A stretch of DNA of 64,000 bases from Paenalicyclobacillus cellulosilyticus (GTDB lineage Bacteria > Bacillota > Bacilli > Alicyclobacillales > Alicyclobacillaceae). Positions within the stretch are counted from its first letter, which is position 1, and every line of letters starts with the position of its first letter. Of the stretch, positions 29,000 to 39,817 are shown piece by piece. The stretch covers positions 16,614 to 80,613 of the forward strand of contig NZ_BMOY01000008.1 in assembly GCF_014647315.1 (NCBI RefSeq), given 5' to 3'. The notes beneath the pieces were generated by a model, which was not told where the DNA came from, made no database searches, and was given only the letters and a program-made list of their open reading frames with translations. Made by a program: the position numbers and the translations under genes.

Positions 29000-29619
29000 T
29001 ACGAGAACACCTCCTGCACCTTGGCGACCGCGTCCTTGGTCAAAAGCAGATGGTCGTGGCGCAAAAGGTCGTACACGTTGATGCCGTTCGCGGCGACGTA
29101 CTTCACGTCGGGGATGTTGCGGGCCGAAAGCTTGACGTTCTGTTCTTCCTCCGCGTCGACGATGAGCGCCTTGTTCACGTCAAACCGCTTCAACAGCGCG
29201 ACCATTTGCTTCGTCTTGATTTCCGGCAGCGTCAAGTCGTCGAGGACGATGAGCCGCCCCTCGCCCACCTTGGACGACAGAGCGCTGTACAGCGCCAGGC
29301 GCCGCACCTTCTTCGGCAGCTTGTACGCATAGCTGCGCGGAACCGGGCCGTGCACGACGCCGCCGCCCTTCCACTGCGGCGCCCGAATGCTGCCCTGCCG
29401 CGCGCGGCCCGTGCCCTTCTGCCGCCACGGTTTGCGGCCGCCGCCGCTGACCTCCGCCCGGTTCTTGACCTTGTGCGTCCCGCGCCGGCGGTTGGCGAGA
29501 TGCATCAAGACCACTTCATGCATCAGGTCGGGCCGGATGGGCGCCCCAAAGATGCGTTCATCGAGCTCAATCTCGCCGACCTGTTCCGCGTTCATGTTGT
29601 ACACTGCAACTTTCGGCAT
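28999..29619 (-). CDS. rplD: 50S ribosomal protein L4
   Basis: L4, 206 residues. A globular domain carries a loop lining the exit tunnel ([19 protein letters not shown], about 60-80). L4 autoregulates the S10 operon in E. coli. It lies 29 bases after rplC. Confidence 0.99.
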   Translation of the reverse strand: MPKVAVYNMNAEQVGEIELDERIFGAPIRPDLMHEVVLMHLANRRRGTHKVKNRAEVSGGGRKPWRQKGTGRARQGSIRAPQWKGGGVVHGPVPRSYAYKLPKKVRRLALYSALSSKVGEGRLIVLDDLTLPEIKTKQMVALLKRFDVNKALIVDAEEEQNVKLSARNIPDVKYVAANGINVYDLLRHDHLLLTKDAVAKVQEVFS

Positions 29620-29648
29620 CTGCCTGCCCTCCTTCCGAGACCGTGTCG

Positions 29649-30293
29649 TTACGCCTTCACTTTGGCGGCGTTCGCCTTGATGGCGGAGCGAACCGTGACG
29701 AACGAATTGCGCACCCCCGGCACCGAACCCTTGACCAGCAACAGGTTGCGTTCCGGAATCACCCGCACCACTTGCAGGTTTTGGACGGTCACACGCTCGC
29801 CGCCCATGCGGCCGGCCATCGTCTGACCCTTGAACACGCGGTTCGGCGCGATGGAACCGAGCGAACCCACACCCCGGTGGTACTTGCTGCCGTGCGCCAT
29901 CGGACCGCGGCCCAGATTGTGGCGCTTGATGGGTCCGGCAAACCCTTTGCCCTTGGATGTTCCAATCACGTCGACCAGCTCACCGGGCTGAAACATATCG
30001 ACCGTCAGCTGCTGGCCGACCTCGTATTGATGGATGTCCACACCGCGCAGCTCGCGAACATAGCGCTTCGGCCCGGTGTTGGCTTTCGCGGCATGGCCGA
30101 TTTCCGCCTTCGTCGCCCGGCTCGGTTTCTTGTCGCCGAACCCGAGCTGTATCGCATCGTAGCCATCCGTGGCCACCTGTTTCTTTTGCAGCACGACGCA
30201 AGGCCCCAGCTCCAGGACCGTGACCGGAATGACCGTTCCGTCTTCCGCAAAGACCTGGGTCATGCCGATCTTGCGTCCCAAAAGACCCTTCAT
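29649..30293 (-). CDS. rplC: 50S ribosomal protein L3
   Basis: L3, 214 residues, a primary assembly protein. [31 protein letters not shown] and the loop [17 protein letters not shown] reaching the catalytic centre are all conserved. Confidence 0.99.
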   Translation of the reverse strand: MKGLLGRKIGMTQVFAEDGTVIPVTVLELGPCVVLQKKQVATDGYDAIQLGFGDKKPSRATKAEIGHAAKANTGPKRYVRELRGVDIHQYEVGQQLTVDMFQPGELVDVIGTSKGKGFAGPIKRHNLGRGPMAHGSKYHRGVGSLGSIAPNRVFKGQTMAGRMGGERVTVQNLQVVRVIPERNLLLVKGSVPGVRNSFVTVRSAIKANAAKVKA

Positions 30294-30422
30294 GTCAGCA
30301 CCCCCTCAAGGACGATGACCCTTGCCGTCGCAACGGCCGGTCGCGACCATCCGCGCGCCCAGCGAACGGCCCGCGTATTCGCATGACAACCGACCCACGC
30401 ATCTCACGATCCGACAGCAGGT

Positions 30423-30731
30423 TCACAGCTTGATCTCGATGTCGACGCCCGACGGCAAATCCAGGCGCATCAAAGCATCCACCGTCTGCGGCGTCGGATT
30501 CAAGATGTCGATCAGGCGTTTGTGCGTGCGCATCTCGAACTGTTCCCGTGAATCCTTATACTTGTGCGGCGCACGCAAAATGGTGAACACGGTGCGCTCT
30601 GTCGGCAGCGGGATGGGCCCCGATACCTGCGCGCCCGAACGCCGGGCGGTGTCGACGATCTTTTCCGCCGACTGATCGAGCACATGGTGGTCGTACGCCT
30701 TGAGGCGGATGCGGATCTTTTGACGTGCCAT
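30423..30731 (-). CDS. rpsJ: 30S ribosomal protein S10
   Basis: S10 (NusE), 102 residues, a 30S head protein that also joins NusB in antitermination. It has [23 protein letters not shown] and [20 protein letters not shown]. The ATG at 30731 has AAGGAGG nine bases upstream. It is the first gene of the S10-spc-alpha cluster, and about 210 bases of leader precede it. Confidence 0.99.
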   Translation of the reverse strand: MARQKIRIRLKAYDHHVLDQSAEKIVDTARRSGAQVSGPIPLPTERTVFTILRAPHKYKDSREQFEMRTHKRLIDILNPTPQTVDALMRLDLPSGVDIEIKL

Positions 30732-30880
30732 ATGTTTCCCTCCTTCGTCACGGGCTGTGCGGTTCCCGGCGCCGCAGCCAAGCATCGTGCACCGCCATCG
30801 CCGGCGGATGCTCTGCTCCGGCACCAAGCCCATGGTCGCCCAAATTCGTTTTGGACGTGCTCTGCAGAAACTCCTCAGTG

Positions 30881-30902
30881 GTGCCCCATATGGCAAGGGC
30901 AC
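30881..30902 (-). other. Small hairpin in the rpsJ leader
   Basis: GTGCCC and GGGCAC can pair around a 10-base loop, about 45 bases downstream of the likely transcription start of the S10 cluster. The rest of the leader shows no clear terminator or known riboregulator. Function unknown. Confidence 0.3.
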
Positions 30903-30947
30903 ATGAGCAACCTTCTGCTTCATGGCCGCCAGAGACCAACATTCGAA

Positions 30948-30976
30948 ATTATACTAGACCCCATGTAAGAACACAA
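30948..30976 (-). promoter_or_regulatory. Sigma-A promoter of the S10-spc-alpha cluster
   Basis: On the minus strand TTGTGT (30976-30971) and a perfect TATAAT (30953-30948) are spaced by 17 bases. Between this promoter and the tuf terminator, in the 424-base gap, I see no gene. Confidence 0.7.
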
Positions 30977-31052
30977 GGCAAATCTTCGCCAACCTCGCGC
31001 GGGCGCGGCACCGCAGGCGCATCGCTGCACGCGGACGGATGGCCGACCGAGA

Positions 31053-31094
31053 ATAAAAAGGGGCGGGCGGCGCCTCCCACGCTCACCCACCCGC
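31053..31094 (-). terminator. Terminator after tuf
   Basis: On the minus strand GGGTGGG and CCCGCCC form a stem, with one T-G pair, followed by CTTTTTATT. It lies about 60 bases past the tuf stop. Confidence 0.65.
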
Positions 31095-31155
31095 TGTCCG
31101 GTCGCCCGCGCGCAGCCCTCACCGTCTCCAGCTGCGGGGAACCCGGGCATTCGTG

Positions 31156-32343
31156 TCACTTGAGGATCTGCGTCACAACACCCGCGCCGACCGTGCGGCC
31201 GCCCTCGCGGATTGCGAAGCGGGTGCCTTCCTCGAGCGCGATCTTGGAGATGAGCTCGACTTCCATCGTGACGTTATCGCCGGGCATCACCATCTCGGTG
31301 CCCTCCGGCAGCTTCACCACGCCGGTGACGTCGGTCGTCCGGAAATAGAACTGTGGACGATACCCGTTGAAGAACGGGGTGTGCCGGCCGCCTTCCTCCT
31401 TGGTCAAGACGTACACCTCGCATTTGAACGTGGTGTGCGGCGTGATGGACCCCGGCTTCGCGAGCACCTGACCACGCTCGACATCCTTGCGGTCGATACC
31501 GCGCAACAGCGCACCGATGTTGTCGCCCGCCACCGCTTGGTCGAGCAGCTTGCGGAACATCTCCACGCCGGTGACCACCGTGCGCCGGGTCTCTTCAGCC
31601 AGACCGACGATCTCGACCTCATCGCCCACCTTCAGCGTGCCGCGCTCGACACGGCCCGTCGCCACCGTACCGCGACCGGTGATGGTGAACACGTCCTCCA
31701 CCGGCATCAAGAACGGTTTATCCACCTCGCGCTGCGGCGTCGGGATGTAGGTGTCGATGGCGTTCATCAACTCATCGATCTTCGCGACCCACTGCGGATC
31801 GCCTTCGAGGGCTTTGAGCGCCGAACCGCGGATGACCGGCACCTCGTCACCCGGGAACTCGTACTCGTTGAGCAGCTCGCGGACCTCCATCTCGACCAGG
31901 TCCAGCAATTCCTCGTCGTCGACCATGTCGCACTTGTTGAGAAACACGACGATGTACGGCACACCGACCTGACGCGCCAACAGGATATGCTCGCGCGTTT
32001 GCGGCATCGGGCCGTCCGCCGCGGACACCACCAGGATGGCGCCGTCCATCTGTGCCGCACCGGTGATCATGTTCTTCACGTAGTCCGCATGGCCCGGGCA
32101 GTCGACGTGCGCATAGTGGCGAGCGTCCGTCTCATACTCGACGTGCGCGGTGTTGATGGTGATGCCGCGCTCGCGCTCCTCCGGCGCCTTGTCGATGTCC
32201 TCATAGCGTTGGGCCTGTGCCTTCCCCTTCTGCGCCTGGATGGTGGTGATGGCGGCCGTCAGGGTCGTCTTGCCATGGTCGACGTGACCGATGGTGCCGA
32301 CGTTGACGTGCGGCTTCGTGCGCTCAAATTTTGCCTTTGCCAT
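31156..32343 (-). CDS. tuf: Elongation factor Tu
   Basis: EF-Tu, 395 residues, delivers aminoacyl-tRNA as a GTP complex. G1 [10 protein letters not shown] (about 18-27), the switch region [25 protein letters not shown] and the three-domain layout are complete. It closes the str operon 21 bases after fusA and ends in a terminator. Confidence 0.99.
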   Translation of the reverse strand: MAKAKFERTKPHVNVGTIGHVDHGKTTLTAAITTIQAQKGKAQAQRYEDIDKAPEERERGITINTAHVEYETDARHYAHVDCPGHADYVKNMITGAAQMDGAILVVSAADGPMPQTREHILLARQVGVPYIVVFLNKCDMVDDEELLDLVEMEVRELLNEYEFPGDEVPVIRGSALKALEGDPQWVAKIDELMNAIDTYIPTPQREVDKPFLMPVEDVFTITGRGTVATGRVERGTLKVGDEVEIVGLAEETRRTVVTGVEMFRKLLDQAVAGDNIGALLRGIDRKDVERGQVLAKPGSITPHTTFKCEVYVLTKEEGGRHTPFFNGYRPQFYFRTTDVTGVVKLPEGTEMVMPGDNVTMEVELISKIALEEGTRFAIREGGRTVGAGVVTQILK

Positions 32344-32364
32344 GTCTTCTTCACTCCTTCTGCT

Positions 32365-34440
32365 TCATTCGGACTTGTGTTTCGCCACAATTTCTTGTGC
32401 GATGTTCTTGGGCACTTCCTCATATGAGTGAAACTCCATCGAGTACGTTCCGCGGCCTTGCGTCCGGGAACGCAGGTTGGTGGAGTACCCAAACATCTCC
32501 GCGAGCGGCACGTACGCGCGGATGACGCGCGCATTGCCGCGCGTGTCCATGCCCTCGATGCGCCCGCGGCGGGCGTTGATGTCGCCCATGATGTCGCCCA
32601 TGTACTCCTCCGGCACCGTGACCTCGACCTTCATGATGGGTTCGAGCAGCACCGGATTCGCTTTGGCGGCACCTTGTTTGAGGGCCATCGAGGCTGCAAT
32701 CTTGAACGCCATCTCCGACGAGTCGACCTCGTGATAGGAACCGTCGAACAAGGTGGCCTTGACATCGACCATCGGATACCCTGCAAGGACGCCCGTTTGC
32801 ATCGCTTCGCGGATGCCTTCGTCGACCGCCGGGACATATTCCTTCGGAACCACGCCGCCGACAATCTTGTTCTCGAACTGATAGCCCGCGCCGCGCGGCA
32901 GCGGCTCCAGCAACACTTTGACGTGACCGTACTGGCCGCGCCCGCCCGACTGCCGGACAAACCGGCCCTCTTGCTCGACAGGCGTCGTGATGGTCTCCTT
33001 GTACGCCACCTGCGGCCGGCCGACGTTGCACTCGACCTTGAACTCCCGCTGCAAACGGTCGACGATGATTTCGAGGTGCAACTCGCCCATGCCGGCGATG
33101 ATGGTCTGGCCGGTCTCCGGATCGGTGTAGGTCCGGAACGTCGGGTCTTCTTCGGTCAACTTGCCCAGAGCGATGCCCAGTTTGTCCTGGTCCGCCTTGG
33201 TCTTGGGCTCGATGGAGACGTGGATGACCGGCTCCGGGAACTCCATCGACTCGAGCACCACGGGATGCTTCTCGTCGCAGAGCGTGTCACCCGTGGTCGT
33301 ATCCTTCAAGCCGACCGCCGCCGCGATGTCCCCCGCATAGACCATGTCGATTTCTTCGCGGTGGTTCGCGTGCATCTGCATGACGCGGCCGATGCGCTCG
33401 CGCTTGCCCTTGGTCGAGTTCAGCACGTACGATCCGCTGCTCAACGTGCCTGAGTACACCCGGAAGAAGGCGAGCTTGCCGACGAACGGATCGCTCATGA
33501 TCTTGAACGCCAATGCCGCGAACGGTTCATCATCGCTGGCATGGCGCTCCGTCGGTTCACCGTCCAGCGTCCAGCCGCGCACCGACGGGATGTCGAGCGG
33601 CGACGGGAGGTAATCGACGACCGCGTCGAGCATCGGTTGCACGCCTTTGTTCCGGTAGGAAGATCCGCACAAGACCGGGAAGAGCTGACCGCTGCACGTT
33701 CCTTTGCGGATGGCTGCCTTCAGTTCGTCGACGGTGATCTCTTCCCCTTCCAGGTACTTCATCATCAGGTCCTCGTCGACCTCGGCCGCAGCCTCCACCA
33801 GCTTCGTGCGGTACTCTTCGGCCATCGCTTTCATGTCGTCCGGGATCTCGCGCGCTTCGGAGCGGGTACCCAGGTCGTCGGTGTAGATGATGGCCTGCAT
33901 CGTCACCAGGTCCACCATACCGACGAACGAATCCTCCACACCTATCGGCAGCTGGATGGGAACCGCGTTGGCACCCAGGCGGGTGCGCATCTGTTCCACA
34001 CAACCCAAAAAGTCGGCACCGACGATGTCCATCTTGTTCACATACGCAATCCGGGGCACGCCGTACTTGTCGGCTTGCCGCCACACGGTTTCCGACTGGG
34101 GTTCCACGCCACCCTTGGCGTCGAAGACGCCGACCGCACCGTCCAGCACGCGCAACGACCGCTCCACTTCGACGGTGAAGTCCACGTGGCCCGGCGTATC
34201 AATGATGTTGATGCGATGGCCGCGCCATTGGCAGGTCGTCGCGGCGGACGTAATGGTGATGCCGCGCTCCTGCTCCTGGACCATCCAGTCCATCGTCGCC
34301 GAACCCTCGTGCACTTCGCCGATCTTGTGGACGCGCCCCGTGTAGAACAGGATGCGCTCCGTCGTCGTCGTCTTCCCGGCGTCGATGTGGGCGATGATCC
34401 CAATGTTACGCGTTTTCTCTAACGGAAATTGACGGGGCAA
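32365..34440 (-). CDS. fusA: Elongation factor G
   Basis: EF-G, 691 residues, catalyses translocation. It has [15 protein letters not shown] near the N-terminus, [12 protein letters not shown] and five domains ending in [21 protein letters not shown]. The start is a TTG at 34440 with AGGAGG seven bases upstream, matching the B. subtilis MAREFSLEKTRN start. An upstream open extension has no homology. Confidence 0.99.
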   Translation of the reverse strand: MPRQFPLEKTRNIGIIAHIDAGKTTTTERILFYTGRVHKIGEVHEGSATMDWMVQEQERGITITSAATTCQWRGHRINIIDTPGHVDFTVEVERSLRVLDGAVGVFDAKGGVEPQSETVWRQADKYGVPRIAYVNKMDIVGADFLGCVEQMRTRLGANAVPIQLPIGVEDSFVGMVDLVTMQAIIYTDDLGTRSEAREIPDDMKAMAEEYRTKLVEAAAEVDEDLMMKYLEGEEITVDELKAAIRKGTCSGQLFPVLCGSSYRNKGVQPMLDAVVDYLPSPLDIPSVRGWTLDGEPTERHASDDEPFAALAFKIMSDPFVGKLAFFRVYSGTLSSGSYVLNSTKGKRERIGRVMQMHANHREEIDMVYAGDIAAAVGLKDTTTGDTLCDEKHPVVLESMEFPEPVIHVSIEPKTKADQDKLGIALGKLTEEDPTFRTYTDPETGQTIIAGMGELHLEIIVDRLQREFKVECNVGRPQVAYKETITTPVEQEGRFVRQSGGRGQYGHVKVLLEPLPRGAGYQFENKIVGGVVPKEYVPAVDEGIREAMQTGVLAGYPMVDVKATLFDGSYHEVDSSEMAFKIAASMALKQGAAKANPVLLEPIMKVEVTVPEEYMGDIMGDINARRGRIEGMDTRGNARVIRAYVPLAEMFGYSTNLRSRTQGRGTYSMEFHSYEEVPKNIAQEIVAKHKSE

Positions 34441-34537
34441 GCTGCAACCTCCTTCCCGTCTGCTGAGTTCTTCCCACACGGTGTGCGGACCGGCCGCAGC
34501 CGCCCGGCGCCCGGCCCGGGTGAGCCTGCGCCAGCGC

Positions 34538-35101
<564 letters not shown>

Positions 35102-35518
35102 TCACTTCTTCTTCGGCTTTTTCGCGCCGTACTTGGAGCGGCCCTGCATACGGTCCTTGACACCCGCCGCGTCGAGCGCACCGCGGATGATGTGGTAGCG
35201 GACACCCGGCAAGTCCTTGACGCGGCCACCGCGGATGAGCACCACCGAGTGCTCCTGCAGGTTGTGCCCGATGCCCGGGATGTACGCCGTCACCTCAACC
35301 TGGTTCGTCAACCGGACACGCGCAATCTTCCGCAGCGCCGAGTTCGGCTTCTTCGGCGTCATCGTCGCCACGCGCGTGCAGACCCCGCGCTTCTGCGGTG
35401 AAGGCAGGTCGATCTGCTCCTTGCGGAAACTGTTGTAGCCCTTCAGCAAAGCAGGGGACTTAGACTTTTTTTCCACGGTCCGCCGGCCTTTGCGCACGAG
35501 TTGGTTGATCGTCGGCAT
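35102..35518 (-). CDS. rpsL: 30S ribosomal protein S12
   Basis: S12, 138 residues, in the decoding centre. [24 protein letters not shown] and [14 protein letters not shown] contain the residues where streptomycin-resistance changes occur; they look wild type. First gene of the str operon. Confidence 0.99.
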   Translation of the reverse strand: MPTINQLVRKGRRTVEKKSKSPALLKGYNSFRKEQIDLPSPQKRGVCTRVATMTPKKPNSALRKIARVRLTNQVEVTAYIPGIGHNLQEHSVVLIRGGRVKDLPGVRYHIIRGALDAAGVKDRMQGRSKYGAKKPKKK

Positions 35519-35536
35519 CACCGCACCTCCTTCCCT

Positions 35537-35565
35537 ATTCTAGGGCTGCACCCGCACCGACTCAA
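35537..35565 (-). promoter_or_regulatory. Possible promoter of the str operon
   Basis: TTGAGT (35565-35560) and TAGAAT (35542-35537) are 17 bases apart. Transcription would start almost at the rpsL ribosome-binding site, giving a very short leader. Read-through from rpoBC is an alternative. Confidence 0.4.
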
Positions 35566-35672
35566 GACCACTGACCCCGGTGATTCACGTGCAGCCGACA
35601 CATACGCACCAGCCGGATGGGCGCCTTGTGTGCACGGCCGAATCCGCGACCTTGAACCGGTATCCACAGAGG

Positions 35673-35924
35673 CTAGTCCTCGATGATGGCGGCAGTCGCC
35701 GCGCCCACCTCGATCCCACATGCCTTTCCAAGCTGCTTCATGGAATCCACCCAGGTAATGGGGACGCTGCGCTCCTGCGCCAAGGCGATGACCGGGTTGA
35801 CGACCCGTGCTTCCGCATCCTTGGCGACATAAATGTGCCTCGCGAGGCTTTGCTGCAGGGCCTTCAGCGTCTGGTTGGTCCCAATCGTCCGCTTTCTCGC
35901 CTGGCGTATGCGATCGAGCGACAT
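35673..35924 (-). CDS. rplGB: L7Ae-family K-turn RNA-binding protein
   Basis: An 83-residue protein of the L7Ae/L30e family (YbxF), which binds kink-turn RNA and associates with ribosomes in B. subtilis. IGTNQTLKAL, HIYVAKDAEARVVNPV and KQLGKACGIEVGAATAAII are diagnostic. The ATG at 35924 has GGGGGAGG eight bases upstream. It sits between rpoC and rpsL. Confidence 0.95.
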   Translation of the reverse strand: MSLDRIRQARKRTIGTNQTLKALQQSLARHIYVAKDAEARVVNPVIALAQERSVPITWVDSMKQLGKACGIEVGAATAAIIED

Positions 35925-36017
35925 GGCCATAGCCTCCCCCAGGTAGCACGCCATGCACAAGGCATACTCGATGATTCTAGCACCCGGTTTTGCAGACTGT
36001 CAACCAAACGCAGCACG

Positions 36018-36058
36018 GCACGGGCAGGCGGGCAGGCCGCCGCCTCGCCTGCCCGTGC
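36018..36058 (-). terminator. Perfect 13-bp hairpin after rpoC
   Basis: GCACGGGCAGGCG pairs perfectly with its complement across a 15-base loop, 27 bases past the rpoC stop. It is followed only by a weak T-rich stretch, so it may attenuate rather than fully stop transcription into rplGB and the str operon. Confidence 0.55.
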
Positions 36059-36084
36059 GCAGGGTCATCCGGAAGACGAACGCG

Positions 36085-39000
36085 TCAATCCCCGACGCTC
36101 ACCGCGTCCGCGTCGGCGTGCTCAACCTCCTCCTGTCCCTCCTCGGGCTCTTGGATGAGCTCGATCATCCGGTAACGCGTCATGCCCGTCCCGGCCGGGA
36201 TGAGCTTGCCGATGATCACGTTCTCCTTCAGACCGAGCAGGCGGTCGACCTTGCCCTTGATGGCCGCCTCGGTCAGCACGCGCGTCGTCTCCTGGAACGA
36301 CGCGGCCGACAAGAACGAGTCGGTCTCCAGCGACGCCTTCGTGATCCCGAGCAGGGCCGGACGGGCCACCGCCGGCTCGCCGCCCGACAAGAGGGCTTTG
36401 CGGTTGGCCTCCTCGTACTCGAACAGGTCGACGTACGTCCCCGGCAACAGGTCGGTGTCGCCCGCGTCGAGGATGCGTACCTTGCGCAGCATCTGGCGGA
36501 TCATGACCTCGATGTGTTTGTCGTTGATGTCCACGCCCTGCAGGCGATAGACACGCTGGACTTCGCGCAGGAGGTAGTTCTGCACCCCCTGCAAGCCTTT
36601 CACCCGCAGCATCTCCTTCGGGTCCACCGAACCCTCCGTGAGCTCGTCGCCAGCCTCCACCACCTGGTTGACGTACGCCCGGATGCGCGATCCGTACGGG
36701 ATGGAGTAGACTTTGGTCTCGCTCTCACCCGTCACCTCGATCTCGCGCTTGTCTTTCGTCTCGCGGATGTCGGTGACGACACCGTCAATCTCCGTGATGA
36801 CGGCCTGGCCCTTCGGGTTGCGCGCCTCAAACAGCTCCTGGATGCGCGGCAAACCCTGGGTGATGTCGTCGCCCGCGACGCCGCCCGTGTGGAACGTGCG
36901 CATCGTCAGCTGCGTGCCCGGCTCGCCGATGGACTGGGCGGCGATGATGCCGACCGCCTCCCCGACCTCCACCATCTTGCCGGTCGCCAGGTTGCGGCCG
37001 TAACACATCACGCACACGCCGTGGCGCGTCCGGCACGAGAGCACCGAGCGGATGGTGACCTCCTTGATGCCGGCGGCGACGATGGCGGCCGCCTTCTCCG
37101 CATCGATGAGCTCGTTCTTGCCGACGATTTTCTCGCCCGTCTCCGGATGGTAGACGTCCTGGAAGGCCACGCGCCCCTCCAGGCGATCCGCCAGTTCCTC
37201 GATGACCTCTTTCCCGTCGCGGATCTCCGTGACCTTGATGCCCTTGTCCGTGCCGCAGTCGAACTCCCGCACAATCGTGTCCTGCGCCACGTCCACCAGG
37301 CGGCGCGTCAGGTATCCGGAGTCTGCCGTCCGCAGCGCCGTATCGGCCAAGCCCTTGCGGGCGCCGTGCGTGGAGATGAAATACTCCAGCACCGTCAGAC
37401 CCTCGCGGAAGTTCGACTTGATGGCCATCTGGATGATCTGTCCGGCCGGGTTCGCCATCAGGCCGCGCATCCCGGCCAGCTGCGTGATCTGCGAACTGCT
37501 GCCGCGCGCGCCGGAGGTCGCCATCATGTAAATCGGGTTGTATTGGTCCATGCTGTCCATCAGGATTTGGGACAGCTTTTCCTTGGCGTCGCTCCAGATC
37601 TGCTGGAAGGAGACGTAGCGTTCCTCCTCCGTGATCAAACCGCGCCGGTACTGCTGCTTCAGCTTGTGTTCCTTCGCGTCCGCCTCGCCGGTGATGACCG
37701 ACTTCTGCTCCGGCACGATGATGTCGGCGACCGAAATCGTGATCCCCGCCGTGGTCGAGTAGTGGAACCCCATCTTCTTGACCTTGTCGAGGATGATGGC
37801 CGTCTTGGTCGTGCCGTAGCGCCGGAAGCACTCGGCGAGAATGTTGCCCAGGTCCTTCTTGATGATGGCCTTCGGGATGGGCCGCTGCACAATCCGCTCG
37901 TACAGGTTGACGCCCTTCTCGAACACGAACGTCTCGTCCGGCGTCTTCTCGAGCAGGTTGCTCTTCGCCGCCGAGTGGATGTACGGGAAGTCCTCCGGGA
38001 ACACTTCGTTGAAGATCAGCTTGCCGAGCGTCGTGATAAGCATCGCGTCCCGCTGCTCCGGTGTGAACGACGTCTTGTTGAGCGATCGCGCCGGCAGAGC
38101 GATGCGCGCGTGCAGCGAAAGCAACCCTTCGTGATACGCCTGATGGACTTCCTCCGGATCGGCAAACACTTTTCCCTCCCCGAGGGCCCCCGGCTTTTCG
38201 ATGGTCAGGTAATACGCCCCGAGCACCATGTCCTGCGTCGGCGTGACCACCGGTTTGCCGTCCTTCGGGTTGAGGATGTTGTGGGCTGCCAACATCAACA
38301 GACGCGCTTCAGCTTGCGCTTCGGCAGACAACGGCACGTGCACCGCCATCTGGTCGCCGTCGAAGTCGGCGTTGTACGCCGTGCAGACCAACGGGTGCAG
38401 CTTGATGGCACGGCCTTCCACCAACACTGGCTCAAACGCCTGAATGCCGAGCCGGTGCAAGGTCGGTGCGCGGTTGAGCAACACCGGGTGCTCCTTGATG
38501 ACGTCTTCCACGACGTCCCAGACCTCGGGCGACACCCGCTCCACCTTGCGCTTGGCGCTCTTGATGTTGTGCGCCAGGCCGCGCGCCACCAACTCTTTCA
38601 TCACGAACGGTTTGAACAGCTCGAGCGCCATCTCCTTCGGCAGACCGCACTGGAACATGCGCAGCTCCGGCCCCACCACGATGACCGAGCGGCCGGAGTA
38701 GTCGACGCGCTTCCCGAGCAGGTTCTGGCGGAAACGGCCCTGCTTGCCCTTGAGCATGTGCGACAGGGACTTGAGCGGCCGGTTGCCCGGCCCGGTGACC
38801 GGGCGGCCGCGGCGGCCGTTGTCGATGAGCGCGTCCACCGCCTCCTGCAGCATGCGCTTCTCGTTTTGGACGATGATGTCCGGTGCACCGAGATCGAGCA
38901 GGCGCTTGAGGCGGTTGTTCCGGTTGATGACGCGCCGGTACAGGTCGTTCAAGTCGGACGTCGCGAAGCGGCCACCGTCCAGCTGCACCATCGGCCGCAA

Positions 39001-39711
39001 GTCGGGCGGGATGACCGGCAGAGCCTCCAGGATCATCCAGCTCGGGTGGTTGCCGGAGGCCCGGAACGCCTCGAGCACCTCCAGACGCTTGATGGCCCGG
39101 TTGCGGCGCTGGCCCTGCGCCGTGCGCAGCTCTTCCTTCAGCTGCTCCACCTCTTTGTCGAGGTCGATGTCGAGCAAGAGTTTGCGGATGGCCTCCGCGC
39201 CCATGCCGGCCTCGAACGCGTAACCGTACTTCTCCCGGTAAGAACGGTACTCTTTCTCGGTCAGCAGCTGCTTTTTCTCGAGCGGCGTGTCGCCCGGGTC
39301 CGTCACCACGTACGACGCGAAGTAAATGACCTCCTCCAGCGCGCGCGGCGACATGTCGAGCACCAGGCCCATCCGGCTCGGGATGCCCTTGAAGAACCAG
39401 ATATGCGAGACCGGCGCCGCCAGCTCAATGTGGCCCATCCGCTCGCGCCGGACCTTGGAGCGCGTCACCTCGACGCCGCAACGGTCGCAGACGACCCCTT
39501 TGTAACGCACACGGCGGTACTTGCCGCAATGGCACTCCCAGTCCCGCGTCGGACCGAAGATCTTCTCGCAGAACAGGCCTTCCTTCTCCGGGCGGAGCGT
39601 CCGGTAGTTGATGGTCTCGGGCTTTTTCACCTCACCGTGCGACCAGGAGCGGATCTTCTCAGGCGAAGCGAGGCCAATCTTCATGAATTCGAAGTTGTTG
39701 ACGTCCAGCAC
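36085..39711 (-). CDS. rpoC: DNA-directed RNA polymerase subunit beta'
   Basis: Beta', 1208 residues, carries the active-site Mg motif [12 protein letters not shown]. The N-terminal zinc ribbon (CHCG...CDRCG) and a second four-Cys site ([13 protein letters not shown]) are present, as are the bridge helix and trigger loop regions. It starts with GTG at 39711 with AGGGAGGG upstream, and ends with an acidic tail. It follows rpoB by about 106 bases. Confidence 0.99.
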   Translation of the reverse strand: MLDVNNFEFMKIGLASPEKIRSWSHGEVKKPETINYRTLRPEKEGLFCEKIFGPTRDWECHCGKYRRVRYKGVVCDRCGVEVTRSKVRRERMGHIELAAPVSHIWFFKGIPSRMGLVLDMSPRALEEVIYFASYVVTDPGDTPLEKKQLLTEKEYRSYREKYGYAFEAGMGAEAIRKLLLDIDLDKEVEQLKEELRTAQGQRRNRAIKRLEVLEAFRASGNHPSWMILEALPVIPPDLRPMVQLDGGRFATSDLNDLYRRVINRNNRLKRLLDLGAPDIIVQNEKRMLQEAVDALIDNGRRGRPVTGPGNRPLKSLSHMLKGKQGRFRQNLLGKRVDYSGRSVIVVGPELRMFQCGLPKEMALELFKPFVMKELVARGLAHNIKSAKRKVERVSPEVWDVVEDVIKEHPVLLNRAPTLHRLGIQAFEPVLVEGRAIKLHPLVCTAYNADFDGDQMAVHVPLSAEAQAEARLLMLAAHNILNPKDGKPVVTPTQDMVLGAYYLTIEKPGALGEGKVFADPEEVHQAYHEGLLSLHARIALPARSLNKTSFTPEQRDAMLITTLGKLIFNEVFPEDFPYIHSAAKSNLLEKTPDETFVFEKGVNLYERIVQRPIPKAIIKKDLGNILAECFRRYGTTKTAIILDKVKKMGFHYSTTAGITISVADIIVPEQKSVITGEADAKEHKLKQQYRRGLITEEERYVSFQQIWSDAKEKLSQILMDSMDQYNPIYMMATSGARGSSSQITQLAGMRGLMANPAGQIIQMAIKSNFREGLTVLEYFISTHGARKGLADTALRTADSGYLTRRLVDVAQDTIVREFDCGTDKGIKVTEIRDGKEVIEELADRLEGRVAFQDVYHPETGEKIVGKNELIDAEKAAAIVAAGIKEVTIRSVLSCRTRHGVCVMCYGRNLATGKMVEVGEAVGIIAAQSIGEPGTQLTMRTFHTGGVAGDDITQGLPRIQELFEARNPKGQAVITEIDGVVTDIRETKDKREIEVTGESETKVYSIPYGSRIRAYVNQVVEAGDELTEGSVDPKEMLRVKGLQGVQNYLLREVQRVYRLQGVDINDKHIEVMIRQMLRKVRILDAGDTDLLPGTYVDLFEYEEANRKALLSGGEPAVARPALLGITKASLETDSFLSAASFQETTRVLTEAAIKGKVDRLLGLKENVIIGKLIPAGTGMTRYRMIELIQEPEEGQEEVEHADADAVSVGD

Positions 39712-39817
39712 AGGGCACCCTCCCTCTGGGGTATGGCCACCCCGTGCCGCACGGCGAATGCCGGGCGGCGCCAGGGGGCAGACCGGAAAATCGATGGTAT
39801 GGCCGACCTGCGCGGGT

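Noticed and set aside
30732..30923. In-frame 64-codon extension of rpsJ
   Set aside because: The leader stays open by chance. S10 homology and a strong ribosome-binding site place the start at 30731.
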